DNA of 64,000 nucleotides from SIRX01 sp965213905 (GCA_965213905.1 OZ243922.1:682001-746000); one strand, 5' to 3'; positions 24,963-32,868 are shown, counted from the first letter of the stretch. Notes: a model not told the origin generated them from the sequence alone. Numbers and translations: made by a program.

Positions 24963-24983
24963 GACCGTAACCTCCTATTTCAT

Positions 24984-25032
24984 ACACTCGTGTCAAATCA
25001 CTGCACGTTTTATAACACGCTCGTGATATAAT
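24984..25032. promoter_or_regulatory. two TetR operator-like palindromes in a divergent promoter
   Basis: ACACTCGTGT (24984-24993) and an 18-bp imperfect palindrome (25012-25029; 7 of 8 outer pairs match, core CACGCTCGTG) share the CACN(1-2)CGTG core. The second overlaps the TATAAT (25027-25032) of the TetR gene, and both lie within the promoter of the divergent gene. This is consistent with simultaneous repression. Confidence 0.6.
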
Positions 25033-25038
25033 AGCAAC

Positions 25039-25629
25039 ATGCCGAAGGTTGTGGATCACGAGGAGCGCCGGCGGGAGCTGGCGGAGGCTGTTTGGCGGGT
25101 CATCTTGCGCGACGGTGTAGAGGGGGTTTCGGTTCGCAACGTGGCGGTGGAGGCGGGGTGGTCTACGGGCGCTTTGAGGCACTACTTTGGGACGAAGGAA
25201 GAGTTACTGGCCGCGGCAGCGGCACTGATGGAGGAGCGTACGAGGAAGCGCCTCGAAAGCAAGCATTACGGTGACAGCCCGCGGGAGGCGGTCCGGGCGG
25301 TGATTTGCGAGGTGCTGCCACTCGACGAGGAACGGCGCGAGGAAGGCGCTTTATGGTTCGCGTTCGCGGCGCGGAGCCTCGTAGACCCGCGGGTCGCCGA
25401 GGAGCACTACCTGGTCTTCGACGGCATGCGGGAGCTGTGCCACCGCGTCGTTCATCAGGTGGCCGAGGGCGGATGGTTGGCTTCCGGCCTGGAGCCGGAG
25501 GTAGAAACGGCCCACTTGCACGCCTTGGTGGACGGTCTATTTGTTCAGATGTTCGTGGGCCGTCTCGGTGAGGAGGAGATGCTAGAGGTGCTCGACTCGC
25601 ATCTGAGCCGGATCGTCCTCGACCCGTAG
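25039..25629 (+). CDS. TetR-family transcriptional regulator
   Basis: 196 residues. TATAAT at 25027-25032 places the transcription start at the ATG (leaderless). The HTH (~10-55) reads LAEAVWRVILRDGVEGVSVRNVAVEAGWSTGALRHYFGTKEE across two helices. The GWSTGALRHYF box and C-terminal domain (FAARSLVDPRV, LHALVDGLFVQM) resemble BetI/PksA-type TetR_C_6 regulators. It likely represses itself and the divergent gene through the palindromes between them. Ligand unknown. Confidence 0.88.
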   Translation: MPKVVDHEERRRELAEAVWRVILRDGVEGVSVRNVAVEAGWSTGALRHYFGTKEELLAAAAALMEERTRKRLESKHYGDSPREAVRAVICEVLPLDEERREEGALWFAFAARSLVDPRVAEEHYLVFDGMRELCHRVVHQVAEGGWLASGLEPEVETAHLHALVDGLFVQMFVGRLGEEEMLEVLDSHLSRIVLDP

Positions 25630-25649
25630 AAGACGGTTTAGCATGGGGG

Positions 25650-26279
25650 CTACCCGAGGTCGTTCTCCAGTAGCGCTATTATCAAGATACTGGCGAATAG
25701 CAGATCTTCTTCGTCTTCGGAGAAGTGGCCGAGCTTCTCGACGGTGAATCCGCTTTTGAGAAGTGACCGTCGCTTTCGCACGCACAGGGTTTCCCTACCG
25801 TTCAACCCGACCAGGTACGAAGGCCTGAAGAAGAAGCCGTCAAGGGCGTAGCCGACCTCGTCGAGAAAAGGAACGGGGAGGAAGTGAAAAGGAACGGGGA
25901 GGAAGTGAAAAGGCATCGTGACCAGGCGGTTGGCCAGGGCCGTCCGGGGATTTCTCTCACGAACGGCGCCGACTTCTCTCCCGGCCGCGTTCAGAAGATC
26001 GTAGGTGCTTCTCCAAAACGATTTTACGCTCTTCTGACGAACGGCGCCGACGTGCCGGCCGTCGGGAGTAATTATCTCGTACGTGGCATTAAAGTCGACG
26101 ACTTTTTCGGTTTGTATGCGGTAGGAGATTTTTTGCTCTGTATCGTCCCCGTATACTGTGAGGTCTTCTTCGAACCCTTCCCGGGCGTGGGCGACTTGGC
26201 GGCCCGCTCTGTCGGTTACCTCTATGTGGTCAATGGCGGTGAGTACTTTGAAGCTCAAATTCAACGGATAATCCAGCAT
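25650..26279 (-). CDS. LURP-one/Tubby-like (scramblase-fold) protein
   Basis: 209 residues, with beta-strand repeats typical of the LURP-one-related/phospholipid scramblase-like fold: MLDYPLNLSFKVLTAIDHIEV, DDTEQKISYRIQTEKVVDF, YEIITPDGRHVGAVRQKSVKSFWRSTY with splitting between strands. A 21-bp perfect tandem duplication (25866-25907) duplicates seven residues (HFLPVPF twice) in frame. Function in bacteria is unknown; the fold can bind membranes. It is downstream of the DUF4870 gene on the same strand, separated by a strong hairpin. Confidence 0.65.
   Translation of the reverse strand: MLDYPLNLSFKVLTAIDHIEVTDRAGRQVAHAREGFEEDLTVYGDDTEQKISYRIQTEKVVDFNATYEIITPDGRHVGAVRQKSVKSFWRSTYDLLNAAGREVGAVRERNPRTALANRLVTMPFHFLPVPFHFLPVPFLDEVGYALDGFFFRPSYLVGLNGRETLCVRKRRSLLKSGFTVEKLGHFSEDEEDLLFASILIIALLENDLG
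25866..25907 (-). repeat. 21-bp perfect tandem duplication inside the LURP-one-like gene
   Basis: The 21-base unit at 25866-25886 is repeated exactly at 25887-25907 and followed by six bases of a third copy. The length is a multiple of three, so the frame is kept and seven residues are duplicated. Likely a recent slippage event. Confidence 0.9.
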
Positions 26280-26325
26280 GTTCCGCGACCTTTCTTCTGC
26301 CGTGGCCCCCGTGATTGGGGAGTGA

Positions 26326-26351
26326 GGAGGCCCGGCTTTGGCCGGGCCTCC
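26326..26351. terminator. strong hairpin, probable terminator
   Basis: GGAGGCCCGGC (26326-26336) and GCCGGGCCTCC (26341-26351) are perfectly complementary (11 bp) around a TTTG loop. It lies 19 bp after the DUF4870 stop on the minus strand. There is no T-run, as often in high-GC genomes. Confidence 0.65.
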
Positions 26352-26369
26352 CGGGGTTGGGCTGTTGCT

Positions 26370-26822
26370 TTATCGGTTTTCGATCAGGTCCGCGATCACC
26401 GGATATCGGTAGTCTTCGCCCTGGCCCACTTTGTACGCCGCGTAGGCGCTGTGGGCTAACGGGAAGACGGTGAGGATCAGCATAGCCGGCACCAGCAGAA
26501 AGCCTACGAGAACAGCCATCAAAGCGAACGTTACGGTCCATCCGGCGGCCAGTACGACGAGCCACGCGGCCTAGTATATGGTGGACTGGAGCGCCTGAAA
26601 GGCGACCCTCTGCGAACGATCCCGGTAAACGAGCCAGACGACCAGGGAAGCCACCGGCCCGAGAAAGCCCGTGAACAGGTTCAAAAAAGTGCTCAAGTGC
26701 GAGAGCACGGACCACGCACGCTCGTCTTGGGTACTCTGGGTACTCGTCGCCGTAGACCCCTCCGCCCCGAAGCTCTCCGCCACGCCGTAGTTCCGCTGTT
26801 CGTTCCGCTGTTCTGTCTGCAT
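26370..26822 (-). pseudogene. DUF4870 membrane protein interrupted by an in-frame amber codon
   Basis: ATG 26822, N-terminal QNYGVAES-like tail, then the DUF4870 domain (AWSVLSHLSTFLNLFTGFLGP, LVYRDRSQRVAFQALQST). After 83 codons a TAG (26571-26573) interrupts the domain. The same frame continues for 66 codons (AAWLVVLAAGWTVTFALMAV ... GEDYRYPVIADLIENR) to TAA at 26370-26372, completing the expected two further membrane spans. A single C-to-T change (CAG to TAG) would explain it. Either a nonsense mutation, amber readthrough, or a base-call error. It shares its leader with the Yip1 gene. Confidence 0.75.
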
Positions 26823-26940
26823 CTTCCGCTCCTTTTCTGCGCTCTTTTGCCTACTTGGTGAGCTTACGCCGCGGCCGGCACGTCGCCATCGGTCCGGGGG
26901 CGTAATCTTCGTGGTTCCCCGGGACCAGTCGTTTGGTCTA
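26823..26940 (-). promoter_or_regulatory. conserved structured leader, copy B (candidate ydaO-like c-di-AMP riboswitch)
   Basis: Minus-strand leader of the DUF4870 gene, with the same 16-mer (26885-26900), TAAGCTCA (26859-26866), GTAGGC (26849-26854) and 78-base spacing to the start as copy A at 19.5 kb. The 5' part reads GGTCCCGGGGAACC, which can pair like GGTTCCGGCGGACC of copy A. Small indels between the copies (the GACGTGC block is offset by two bases) do not respect the codon frame, so the conservation is at RNA or DNA level rather than protein level. Confidence 0.5.
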
Positions 26941-26951
26941 CAATCCCGAAG

Positions 26952-27593
26952 ATGTGCACGAGTAAAAAATCGGAGGGGCACCGCATCTTTGCCGCCCTCT
27001 ACGACCGGTTGGGAGAGGCCGCCGAACGCGGGTGGATGGGCGAACGCCGCTCCCGGCTACTATCCGGCGCCAGCGGCGAAGTGTTGGAGATCGGGGGCGG
27101 CACCGGGGCCAACCTGCCCCACTACCACGCCGCCGAACGCGTCGTGGTCACGGAGCCGGACCCTTTTATGCGCGAAAAACTACATCCGAAGCTCCCGCAA
27201 GCCCGGGTTCCGACCAAGGTTTCGGGCGCCGGGGCCGAAGACCTGCCGTTCGCGGACGGCAGCTTCGACGCGGTAGTTTCTACGCTCGTGTTGTGTACGG
27301 TCCCGGACCCGCGGGTGGCGCTGGCGGAGATCCGGCGCGTCCTTCGTCCGGGGGGCGAGTTACTTTTTATGGAGCACGTAAGGGGTTCGGCCGGGATGGC
27401 CCGCTGGCAAGACCGGATCGAGCCGTTGTGGATGAAACTGTTCGCCGGATGCCACCCGAACCGGGATACCGTCGGGGCTATGGAGGCCGCGGGATTTGTC
27501 TTGGACGGCTTCGAGCGGTTCCGGTCGCCTTTTCCGGTGTACGGCCTCGTGCCTTTTGTCCAGGGTGGGGCGAAGGTTGGTGCGGGAGCATGA
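26952..27593 (+). CDS. class I SAM-dependent methyltransferase
   Basis: 213 residues; TACAAT at 26939-26944 sets a leaderless start at ATG 26952. Rossmann methyltransferase motifs: I VLEIGGGTGANL (~46-57), II VVTEPDPFM, motif post-I GAEDLPFADGSFDAVVSTLVLC, and III EIRRVLRPGGELLFMEHV. The order and the PFADGSFD box fit the METTL7/UbiE-like small-molecule or lipid methyltransferase group. Substrate unknown. The stop overlaps the next start (ATGA, 27590-27593), coupling it to a membrane protein. Confidence 0.85.
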   Translation: MCTSKKSEGHRIFAALYDRLGEAAERGWMGERRSRLLSGASGEVLEIGGGTGANLPHYHAAERVVVTEPDPFMREKLHPKLPQARVPTKVSGAGAEDLPFADGSFDAVVSTLVLCTVPDPRVALAEIRRVLRPGGELLFMEHVRGSAGMARWQDRIEPLWMKLFAGCHPNRDTVGAMEAAGFVLDGFERFRSPFPVYGLVPFVQGGAKVGAGA

Positions 27594-28204
27594 GCGCGCC
27601 ACCACGCATGAGTGCGCCGCCACAGATCAACGGGGGCCGTTTCTTCGCCGAGTGGATGCTCACCTTTCTCGCGTTTCCGCTGGGTGGTGTGGCGGCGCTC
27701 TCGGTGCTGGGTTCGATGTCGAACACCCTCAACGCCGCGCTGGGCGGCGCCCTGGTCGGAGGGCTGGTAGGTTTAATGCAGTGGATAATATTGTTGCGGC
27801 ACCTGGGTATGAAGTCGGCCTGGATCCTCTCCACGGCCTCCGGCCTCGCGCTCGGGAATACGGTCGGCATCATCCTGACCGGCGGGGGTACCGAGACGGG
27901 AGACCTAGTCTTTTTAGGCCTCGCGGCTGGCGCGGGCGTGGGCTTGGTCCAGTGGTCCTTACTCCGCCGCTATCTGAAGCTGGCCGCGATCTGGCCGCCC
28001 GTCGTCACCGTGTCCTGGCCGATAGGTTGGCTGGTAACTTCGTCTGTCGGGGTCAACATAGAGTTCGGTTACGTCGTCTTCGACACGGTAGGGGCGCTGG
28101 TTTTCGTGTCCCTCACGGGCGCGGCAATGCTGCTAATGGTTCGAGCCTCAAACGCCGCCAAACGTGCCTCCGTAGAAACCCAAAATACCGAAGACCCGCC
28201 GTGA
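27590..28204 (+). CDS. membrane protein of unknown function, coupled to methyltransferase
   Basis: 204 residues from ATG 27590 overlapping the methyltransferase stop; a longer frame upstream lies inside that gene. Six hydrophobic segments rich in Gly, with an internal repeat-like pattern (GALVGGLVGLMQWIILLRHL, then GLAAGAGVGLVQWSLLRRYL), i.e. two halves each ending QW-x-LLR. This suggests a duplicated three-helix unit. No known family assigned. Possibly supplies or exports the methyltransferase substrate. Confidence 0.7.
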   Translation: MSAPPRMSAPPQINGGRFFAEWMLTFLAFPLGGVAALSVLGSMSNTLNAALGGALVGGLVGLMQWIILLRHLGMKSAWILSTASGLALGNTVGIILTGGGTETGDLVFLGLAAGAGVGLVQWSLLRRYLKLAAIWPPVVTVSWPIGWLVTSSVGVNIEFGYVVFDTVGALVFVSLTGAAMLLMVRASNAAKRASVETQNTEDPP

Positions 28205-28238
28205 AAAGCCCGGCGCACGGGCCTCGGGAGAAAACCCG

Positions 28239-28733
28239 GTGAGCCGCGGAACCGGTTCGCTCGTGGCGCTGATCCTCGCCGTGGCAATTTTCTTCGCTGA
28301 CCAGTTCTCCAAGCGGCTCGTAGAAGACTCTTTGCGCCTCGGAGAAAGCGTGCCCGTCCTCGACGGTGTTCTGATGCTCACCTACATCAAAAACCCCGGT
28401 GGAGCCTTCGGTATCCTGGACGGCAGCCAGGTCATACTGCTCGTAGGCAGTTTAGTTGCGGTCGCGGCCGTGCTCTGGATGTTGCTCGCCGCGCCCCCAC
28501 CCCGGCTGACGGTTCTGGGGTGCGGCTTTATTCTGGGCGGCGCGGCGGGCAACCTCTTCGACCGGTTAACGGCCGGGGAGGTAACGGACTACCTGAACCT
28601 CCAGTTCTGGCCGCTGGAGCGATGGCCCATCTTCAACGCCGCCGATACCGCCATAGTCGTAGGGGTCTTCGCGTTGCTGCTCAGCAGCCTCCGGCCCGAG
28701 GAGCCCGCCGCAGAACAGGAACCGAAAGACTAA
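28239..28733 (+). CDS. lspA: lipoprotein signal peptidase (signal peptidase II)
   Basis: 164 residues, four membrane spans. Cleaves prolipoproteins before the lipidated Cys in the cytoplasmic membrane. Family boxes: DQFSKRLVEDSL (~21-32), YIKNPGGAFGIL (~49-60), GGAAGNLFDRL and EVTDYL with catalytic Asp117, and FNAADTAI with catalytic Asp136. GTG start at 28239. It lacks the usual RluD-type neighbour. It would process the HtrA-type lipoprotein at 5.6 kb. Confidence 0.95.
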   Translation: MSRGTGSLVALILAVAIFFADQFSKRLVEDSLRLGESVPVLDGVLMLTYIKNPGGAFGILDGSQVILLVGSLVAVAAVLWMLLAAPPPRLTVLGCGFILGGAAGNLFDRLTAGEVTDYLNLQFWPLERWPIFNAADTAIVVGVFALLLSSLRPEEPAAEQEPKD

Positions 28734-28772
28734 CCGCGGCTACGGTTTTTGGACCCCCCGGAGTCAGCGCAG

Positions 28773-29273
28773 TCAGGCCCGTAGAACCTCCCGCACTTCC
28801 CCGCTCCCGACGTCGTAGATGGCCCCGGCCAGGGAGATGTCGCCCGGGATAAGGGGCGACCTTCGCAAGATTTCTACGTCGTCCCGAACGCTCTGCTCCA
28901 GGTCGGAGAAAGTCAAAAAGTCGCGGCCCGAGGCGTCCACCCCGAGGTCTTGTCGAATTTTCTCCGCCAGGTCTTCGTTCTCGAAGGTCGCCATCCCACA
29001 GTCGGTGTGGTGGATGACGACCACTTCGTTCGTGCCGAGCAAGCGTTGGGATATGACGAGTGACCGAATGGCGTCTTCGGAGACCCGGCCCCCGGCGTTG
29101 CTTATGATATGGGCGTCGCCGGGGTCTATGCCAAGGAAGTCCTCGGGGTGGAGCCGCGCGTCCATACACGTAACCACCGCGACCCGCCGGGCCGGGGGGG
29201 CGGAGAGGTTTCCACTGTCGAAAGACTCGGCGTACCGCCTGTTCGCCTCCAAAAGTTCATCGAATACCGCCAC
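28773..29273 (-). CDS. beta-class carbonic anhydrase
   Basis: 166 residues. Reversible hydration of CO2, cytosolic, zinc dependent. Zinc ligands Cys36 (VTCMDAR), His89 and Cys92 (IHHTDCGM); the Asp38-Arg40 dyad that gates zinc access is present. The short form (~165 residues) is the common actinobacterial type. Stand-alone, convergent with lspA; 39 bp separate their ends. Confidence 0.93.
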   Translation of the reverse strand: MAVFDELLEANRRYAESFDSGNLSAPPARRVAVVTCMDARLHPEDFLGIDPGDAHIISNAGGRVSEDAIRSLVISQRLLGTNEVVVIHHTDCGMATFENEDLAEKIRQDLGVDASGRDFLTFSDLEQSVRDDVEILRRSPLIPGDISLAGAIYDVGSGEVREVLRA

Positions 29274-29339
29274 CGGCGCACCTCCTGATCTTCTGATTCG
29301 GGGTCTACAAAACTATCTTACGGCCAAAACACGTGGTTT

Positions 29340-29783
29340 TCAGCGGACCCGACGGGCACGTTGCTGGCGGTGCGAGGCCCACCGCGGACGGTTGAAGAGG
29401 CGGTCCAGGTAGCGGTCGGCGAACCACGCGCCCGCCGCGCCGCCGACTATGCCGAGGAGGATGTCGAAGACGGTATCTCCGGGGCGGTTGGAGATCTGGG
29501 CTCCCATAATAGCCAGGATCTGCTCGATGACCTCCCAGCCTCCGGCGCCGACGAGCCCGATCACGACGCCGGTGATAACGGCGTGCCAGGGCGTGTTGAA
29601 AAAAACGTCGTCCCCGCCGGCCCGGTAGATAATTTCTGCCGTCAAAGCGACGAGCACAAACGGGGTGAGGAAGTGCGCGATCTCGTCGTACAGCGGTATC
29701 GGCTCAAAGAAATGCCACACGAAGCCCGCCGTGTTGAGGACCGCGCAAAATACTACCAACACTACCGCCCATTTCCAGGGCAT
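29340..29783 (-). CDS. DUF2238-like integral membrane protein
   Basis: 147 residues, four spans. Conserved-looking elements: PLYDEIAHFLTPFVLV (acidic-His pair in TM2), GAGGWEVIEQ, and GDTVFDILLGIVGGAAGAW. These match the DUF2238/YjdF-like group. Function unknown. ATG 29783 is preceded by a TAAAT-like box only. Confidence 0.65.
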   Translation of the reverse strand: MPWKWAVVLVVFCAVLNTAGFVWHFFEPIPLYDEIAHFLTPFVLVALTAEIIYRAGGDDVFFNTPWHAVITGVVIGLVGAGGWEVIEQILAIMGAQISNRPGDTVFDILLGIVGGAAGAWFADRYLDRLFNRPRWASHRQQRARRVR

Positions 29784-29811
29784 TTATCCGGCCGCCTTTC
29801 TCAAAAAGACC

Positions 29812-30084
29812 TCAAGAGAACCATCCAGGGTCCCCGGGAAGACGGTCACCGGGCCTGGGCCCGGACGCCGTTTCCTCCGCGCTACTCCGCAGACGCAGAC
29901 GCCTCACCGCCACCCAAGGATAGAACGCCTCCACCTCGTTTCCGGAGCCCGGGGCCAGCACCAACACGACGCCCCGGTCGTTGACCTCGTCCAGCCGTCC
30001 CGCGAACTCCTTGGGATTACGCACGTCGAGCGCCACCATAACCGTCTCCCCGATCCAGGCCTCCGGTCTCGCTTCCGCCAACAC
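29812..30084 (-). CDS. small beta-rich protein, Sm-like in appearance
   Basis: 90 residues, GTG start behind GGGAGG. The core WIGETVMVALDVRNPKEFAGRL plus DRGVVLVLAP, EAFYPWVAVRRL has the strand pattern of an LSm/SH3-like barrel: a modification-and-response segment followed by a 'DRGV-LV' turn. No family can be assigned. Isolated gene with typical codon use. Confidence 0.5.
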   Translation of the reverse strand: MLAEARPEAWIGETVMVALDVRNPKEFAGRLDEVNDRGVVLVLAPGSGNEVEAFYPWVAVRRLRLRSSAEETASGPRPGDRLPGDPGWFS

Positions 30085-30173
30085 AACCTCCCGCTCCTCT
30101 ACTTCACGGTCTCTATCTTACCCCCATTTACCCTTATCGCCCGGCACTTACCCGGAGAGCGTCCTACGCTGTC

Positions 30174-30389
30174 CTACACCACGTGACAGTGACGGCAACG
30201 GGCTTCGTAGCTTTCTTCCGGGCCGACCTGGATGGTGGGCGCGGTGGCGGGCGCGGGCTCGAAGACCTGAATGCTCCGCCGGGCGTACATTGTGCGGCGC
30301 AAACGACGGATCAAGGCCTCCGTCTTTCCCGCGAACATCGAACCGGCAATAACCGTCAACGAACCAGAAGCCCTTCTCTCCGTCGGCAA
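30174..30389 (-). pseudogene. thymidine kinase remnant with large internal deletion
   Basis: 71 codons. The N-terminal half is the type II thymidine kinase start: SLTVIAGSMFAGKTEALIRR with an intact P-loop, then VFEPA (normally VFKPA). It then jumps directly to the kinase C terminus, VGPEESYEARCRHCH, the second half of the zinc-binding lobe. About 130 residues (Mg-site Asp, lasso loop, first zinc Cys pair) are absent, yet the frame is preserved. Not expected to be active. Likely an in-frame deletion derivative of tdk. Confidence 0.7.
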
Positions 30390-30392
30390 ACC

Positions 30393-30896
30393 CTACCCCG
30401 GCTCCCCGAGCAACCCACGATAACGACCGGCCCTGGCCTCTATACTCTCCAGCCTCCGGTCCGCCGAACGCTGCGCCCCCCGCGGCATCCTCCCGCTCCG
30501 GGCGAGCAACAGATACGCTTCCAGCACCCGCAACGCCTCCTCATAATCCTTCCGCCGCTCATAAAGACTAGCCAGCCTCTCGTAAGGGTGGCTGTCTACG
30601 AACTCCTCGGCCACGCTCCGCCCATAGAGTTCTATGGCATGGTCGACCTCTCCCCGCTGTTCGGCCTCCATAGCCGCGAAGTTTCGCTCCAAGGCTTCTT
30701 CGTAGCCGTGCAACGGGTCTTCCGGCGTGCCGACCTTCTCGATTCCCTCTACCCCCAGCCCGAAAACCCCGGAGGACCTTTGCTCGCCGCCGGAGCCGAA
30801 CAACCTTTTTATTTTTCCGAAAACCACAGCAACGGATACTAAAACATACTCACGGAAAGGGCGAGGATCGAAGTTTTTCATAACTCGATACGGCAT
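30393..30896 (-). CDS. TPR-like helical protein of unknown function
   Basis: 167 residues. Helical repeats of TPR type at ~75-150: EALERNFAAMEAEQRGEVDHAIELYGRSV, split by a turn, then HPYERLASLYERRKDYEEALRVLEAYLLLAR. The N terminus is short and basic with one weak hydrophobic segment (YVLVSVAVVFGKI). A TACGAT box 8 bases before the ATG suggests a leaderless start. It probably mediates protein interaction. Confidence 0.6.
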   Translation of the reverse strand: MPYRVMKNFDPRPFREYVLVSVAVVFGKIKRLFGSGGEQRSSGVFGLGVEGIEKVGTPEDPLHGYEEALERNFAAMEAEQRGEVDHAIELYGRSVAEEFVDSHPYERLASLYERRKDYEEALRVLEAYLLLARSGRMPRGAQRSADRRLESIEARAGRYRGLLGEPG

Positions 30897-31032
30897 CTAC
30901 CGCTATCGTAATGCTAAGCTTCCCAAAAATGGGCTTTTACGAGAGGAACAAGTTTATCCGAACAGCCAGACGACGTTTAGAAGAAAGACATCTTCACATA
31001 CTATCCGAGAAGCCAAACAAGTAAATAACCTG

Positions 31033-31752
31033 GTGAGCCGGTCTCTAAAACTCGGTCTCGACTTCCTCTTCGGACTTGTAATCCCGATCATTATCCTCAC
31101 CCGTTTCAGCGACGAACTCGGAAACATAACAGCCTACGTGGTCGCCGCGCTGGTGCCAGTGGCATGGGTGGCGGCGGATCTCTTCTTTATCACGAAGCGG
31201 TTCAACTTTATAACGAGCTTTCTCGGCTTAAACGCCGTGGTGCGCGGGGCGCTCGCCTTCTGGTTCGTGGACGGGGTGGCCTACGCGTTCAAGGACACGG
31301 CGCCGAGCCTGTTGTGGGTCGTAATTTTTGGGGCGTCGCTCGTGTTCGGCCGGCCACTGATCTCCGCTTTCCTCGAACAGACGTTCGACCCCCGCACCCC
31401 GGAACAGGAACGCTCGATAAGGAACCTCTTCGACGAGCGGCCGGTATGGCGGGCGCTGTGGCTCGGGACGCTCGCGATGGTCGTACTTTCCATAGTCACG
31501 AGCGTCGCCAACTTCTTCTTGAACCTCTGGATCGTCACCGCCGAGTTCGGTACCGAAACATTCAACGTACAGGTCGCCGAAGCGAACGCCGTCGCCCGAG
31601 TCGCAATCGCCATCCCCGAAGCCCTGGCGCTCATGGTCGTCATCGGCCTGGCGCTAAAGGTGATCTACGCCCGGCTGCCCGGAGACCCAAACGACAAAGA
31701 CTTCTGGGAACTCATGCAGCTGCGAGAAGACCATCAAAACGACGCAACCTGA
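31033..31752 (+). CDS. VC0807-like integral membrane protein
   Basis: 239 residues from GTG 31033; the open frame runs back to 30727 through non-coding-looking AT-rich DNA. Six spans: SLKLGLDFLFGLVIPIIILTR, YVVAALVPVAWVAADLFF, GRPLISAFLEQTFDPRTPEQE and RPVWRALWLGTLAMV. The pattern of paired helices with an amphipathic central loop matches the VC0807/DUF3159-like group. No catalytic residues. The metalloprotease gene follows 15 bp downstream in the same direction, so the two probably form an operon. Confidence 0.6.
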   Translation: MSRSLKLGLDFLFGLVIPIIILTRFSDELGNITAYVVAALVPVAWVAADLFFITKRFNFITSFLGLNAVVRGALAFWFVDGVAYAFKDTAPSLLWVVIFGASLVFGRPLISAFLEQTFDPRTPEQERSIRNLFDERPVWRALWLGTLAMVVLSIVTSVANFFLNLWIVTAEFGTETFNVQVAEANAVARVAIAIPEALALMVVIGLALKVIYARLPGDPNDKDFWELMQLREDHQNDAT

Positions 31753-31767
31753 GACAGAAAGGACACC

Positions 31768-32868
31768 GTGACAAAAGACGAAAACCCGATAAAGAGCCGC
31801 ACGAAAAAGAGCAAGTTCAGCACCACACTAATATTCGTCGCGCTGTTCGTCCTCGGTGGGCTGGTCGGAGTGGGCCTGGGCCCGATCCTGGGTTTCCTCG
31901 GGCTCGACCTCGGGGAGGCGGACGCAAGCCCGTGGGTCGTGATCCCGGGCCTCATAGCCTCCATCTTCTTCGTCCTCGCCTTCCACGAGTTGGGCCACAT
32001 CATCGGCGGTAAGCTGGTGGGCTTCAGGTTTACACTATTCATCGTCGGCCCGTTAAAGCTCTACTCGACGCGGGACGGTGTCAAACTCGGCCTCAACCGA
32101 AGCCTGATGTTGGCCGGAGGACTTGACGGCGCAGCCCCGACGGACTCTCAGAACCTCGTACGCCGGACGATGGCTCTCGTCGCCGGTGGCCCCGTCGCGA
32201 GCCTGCTGCTCGCGGTGTCGGCGTTTGGGCTGCTCTTCGTCGTTCCGCCGTCTATCAGGGTCATACTAAGCATCGTTGCGGTGGCCTCTCTCGGGATTGG
32301 GGTCGTCACCCTGATCCCAAACAGGATCGGCGGCCTCGTCTCGAACGGAGCCCAGCTGAAGATGCTATCGAAGGGTGGCACGGAGGCCGTACGCTGGTGC
32401 GCCCTCGGTGCGCTCGGCGGGGCTTCGATGGCCGGAGAACGTCCCCGCGACTGGGACGAGAAAATGATTCAAAGCTCCCTCTCCCATCGCGACAACTCCT
32501 TCGACGACGCCGGGGCGAGCAGCACCGCCCACTACCACGCCCTCGACCTCGGTAGAAAAGACGAAGCGGAAGCCCTGCTAGGACGCGCACTCTCCGCAGA
32601 CGCCATCCCGGAGGTAATGCGCTCCCAGGTACTCTTCGAAGCCGCCTTTTTCCAGGCCTACTTCCGCCACGACGCCGGAGAAGCCCAGTCTCTTCTCTCC
32701 GAGACCCAGCCGGAAAAGGTACTCGAAAAGCACCTCCCGCTACGGGCGGAGGCGGCGATCCTGCTAGCGGAGGGAGAAAACGAAGGAGCGAAAGAGAAAG
32801 CCCGCAAAAGCCTGGAAGCACTCGACGGGTCGTTCAGCCCCGGGACGGTGAAGCTGGAGAAGGAGTGA
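31768..32868 (+). CDS. M50-type (site-2-protease-like) membrane zinc metalloprotease
   Basis: 366 residues; GTG start behind AAGGA. TM1 is ~20-45. TM2 contains the zinc motif His73-Glu74-x-x-His77 (LAFHELGHIIGG). The second motif region has VAGGPVASLLLAVSAF, the NPG-like/GGP segment of M50 enzymes, but I do not see a clear LDG zinc-ligand Asp. NRIGGLVSNGAQ (~192-203) is the best candidate, with Asp replaced by Asn. The cytosolic C terminus (~230-366) is helical and TPR-like. If the Asp is truly lost, activity is uncertain. Confidence 0.75.
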   Translation: MTKDENPIKSRTKKSKFSTTLIFVALFVLGGLVGVGLGPILGFLGLDLGEADASPWVVIPGLIASIFFVLAFHELGHIIGGKLVGFRFTLFIVGPLKLYSTRDGVKLGLNRSLMLAGGLDGAAPTDSQNLVRRTMALVAGGPVASLLLAVSAFGLLFVVPPSIRVILSIVAVASLGIGVVTLIPNRIGGLVSNGAQLKMLSKGGTEAVRWCALGALGGASMAGERPRDWDEKMIQSSLSHRDNSFDDAGASSTAHYHALDLGRKDEAEALLGRALSADAIPEVMRSQVLFEAAFFQAYFRHDAGEAQSLLSETQPEKVLEKHLPLRAEAAILLAEGENEGAKEKARKSLEALDGSFSPGTVKLEKE

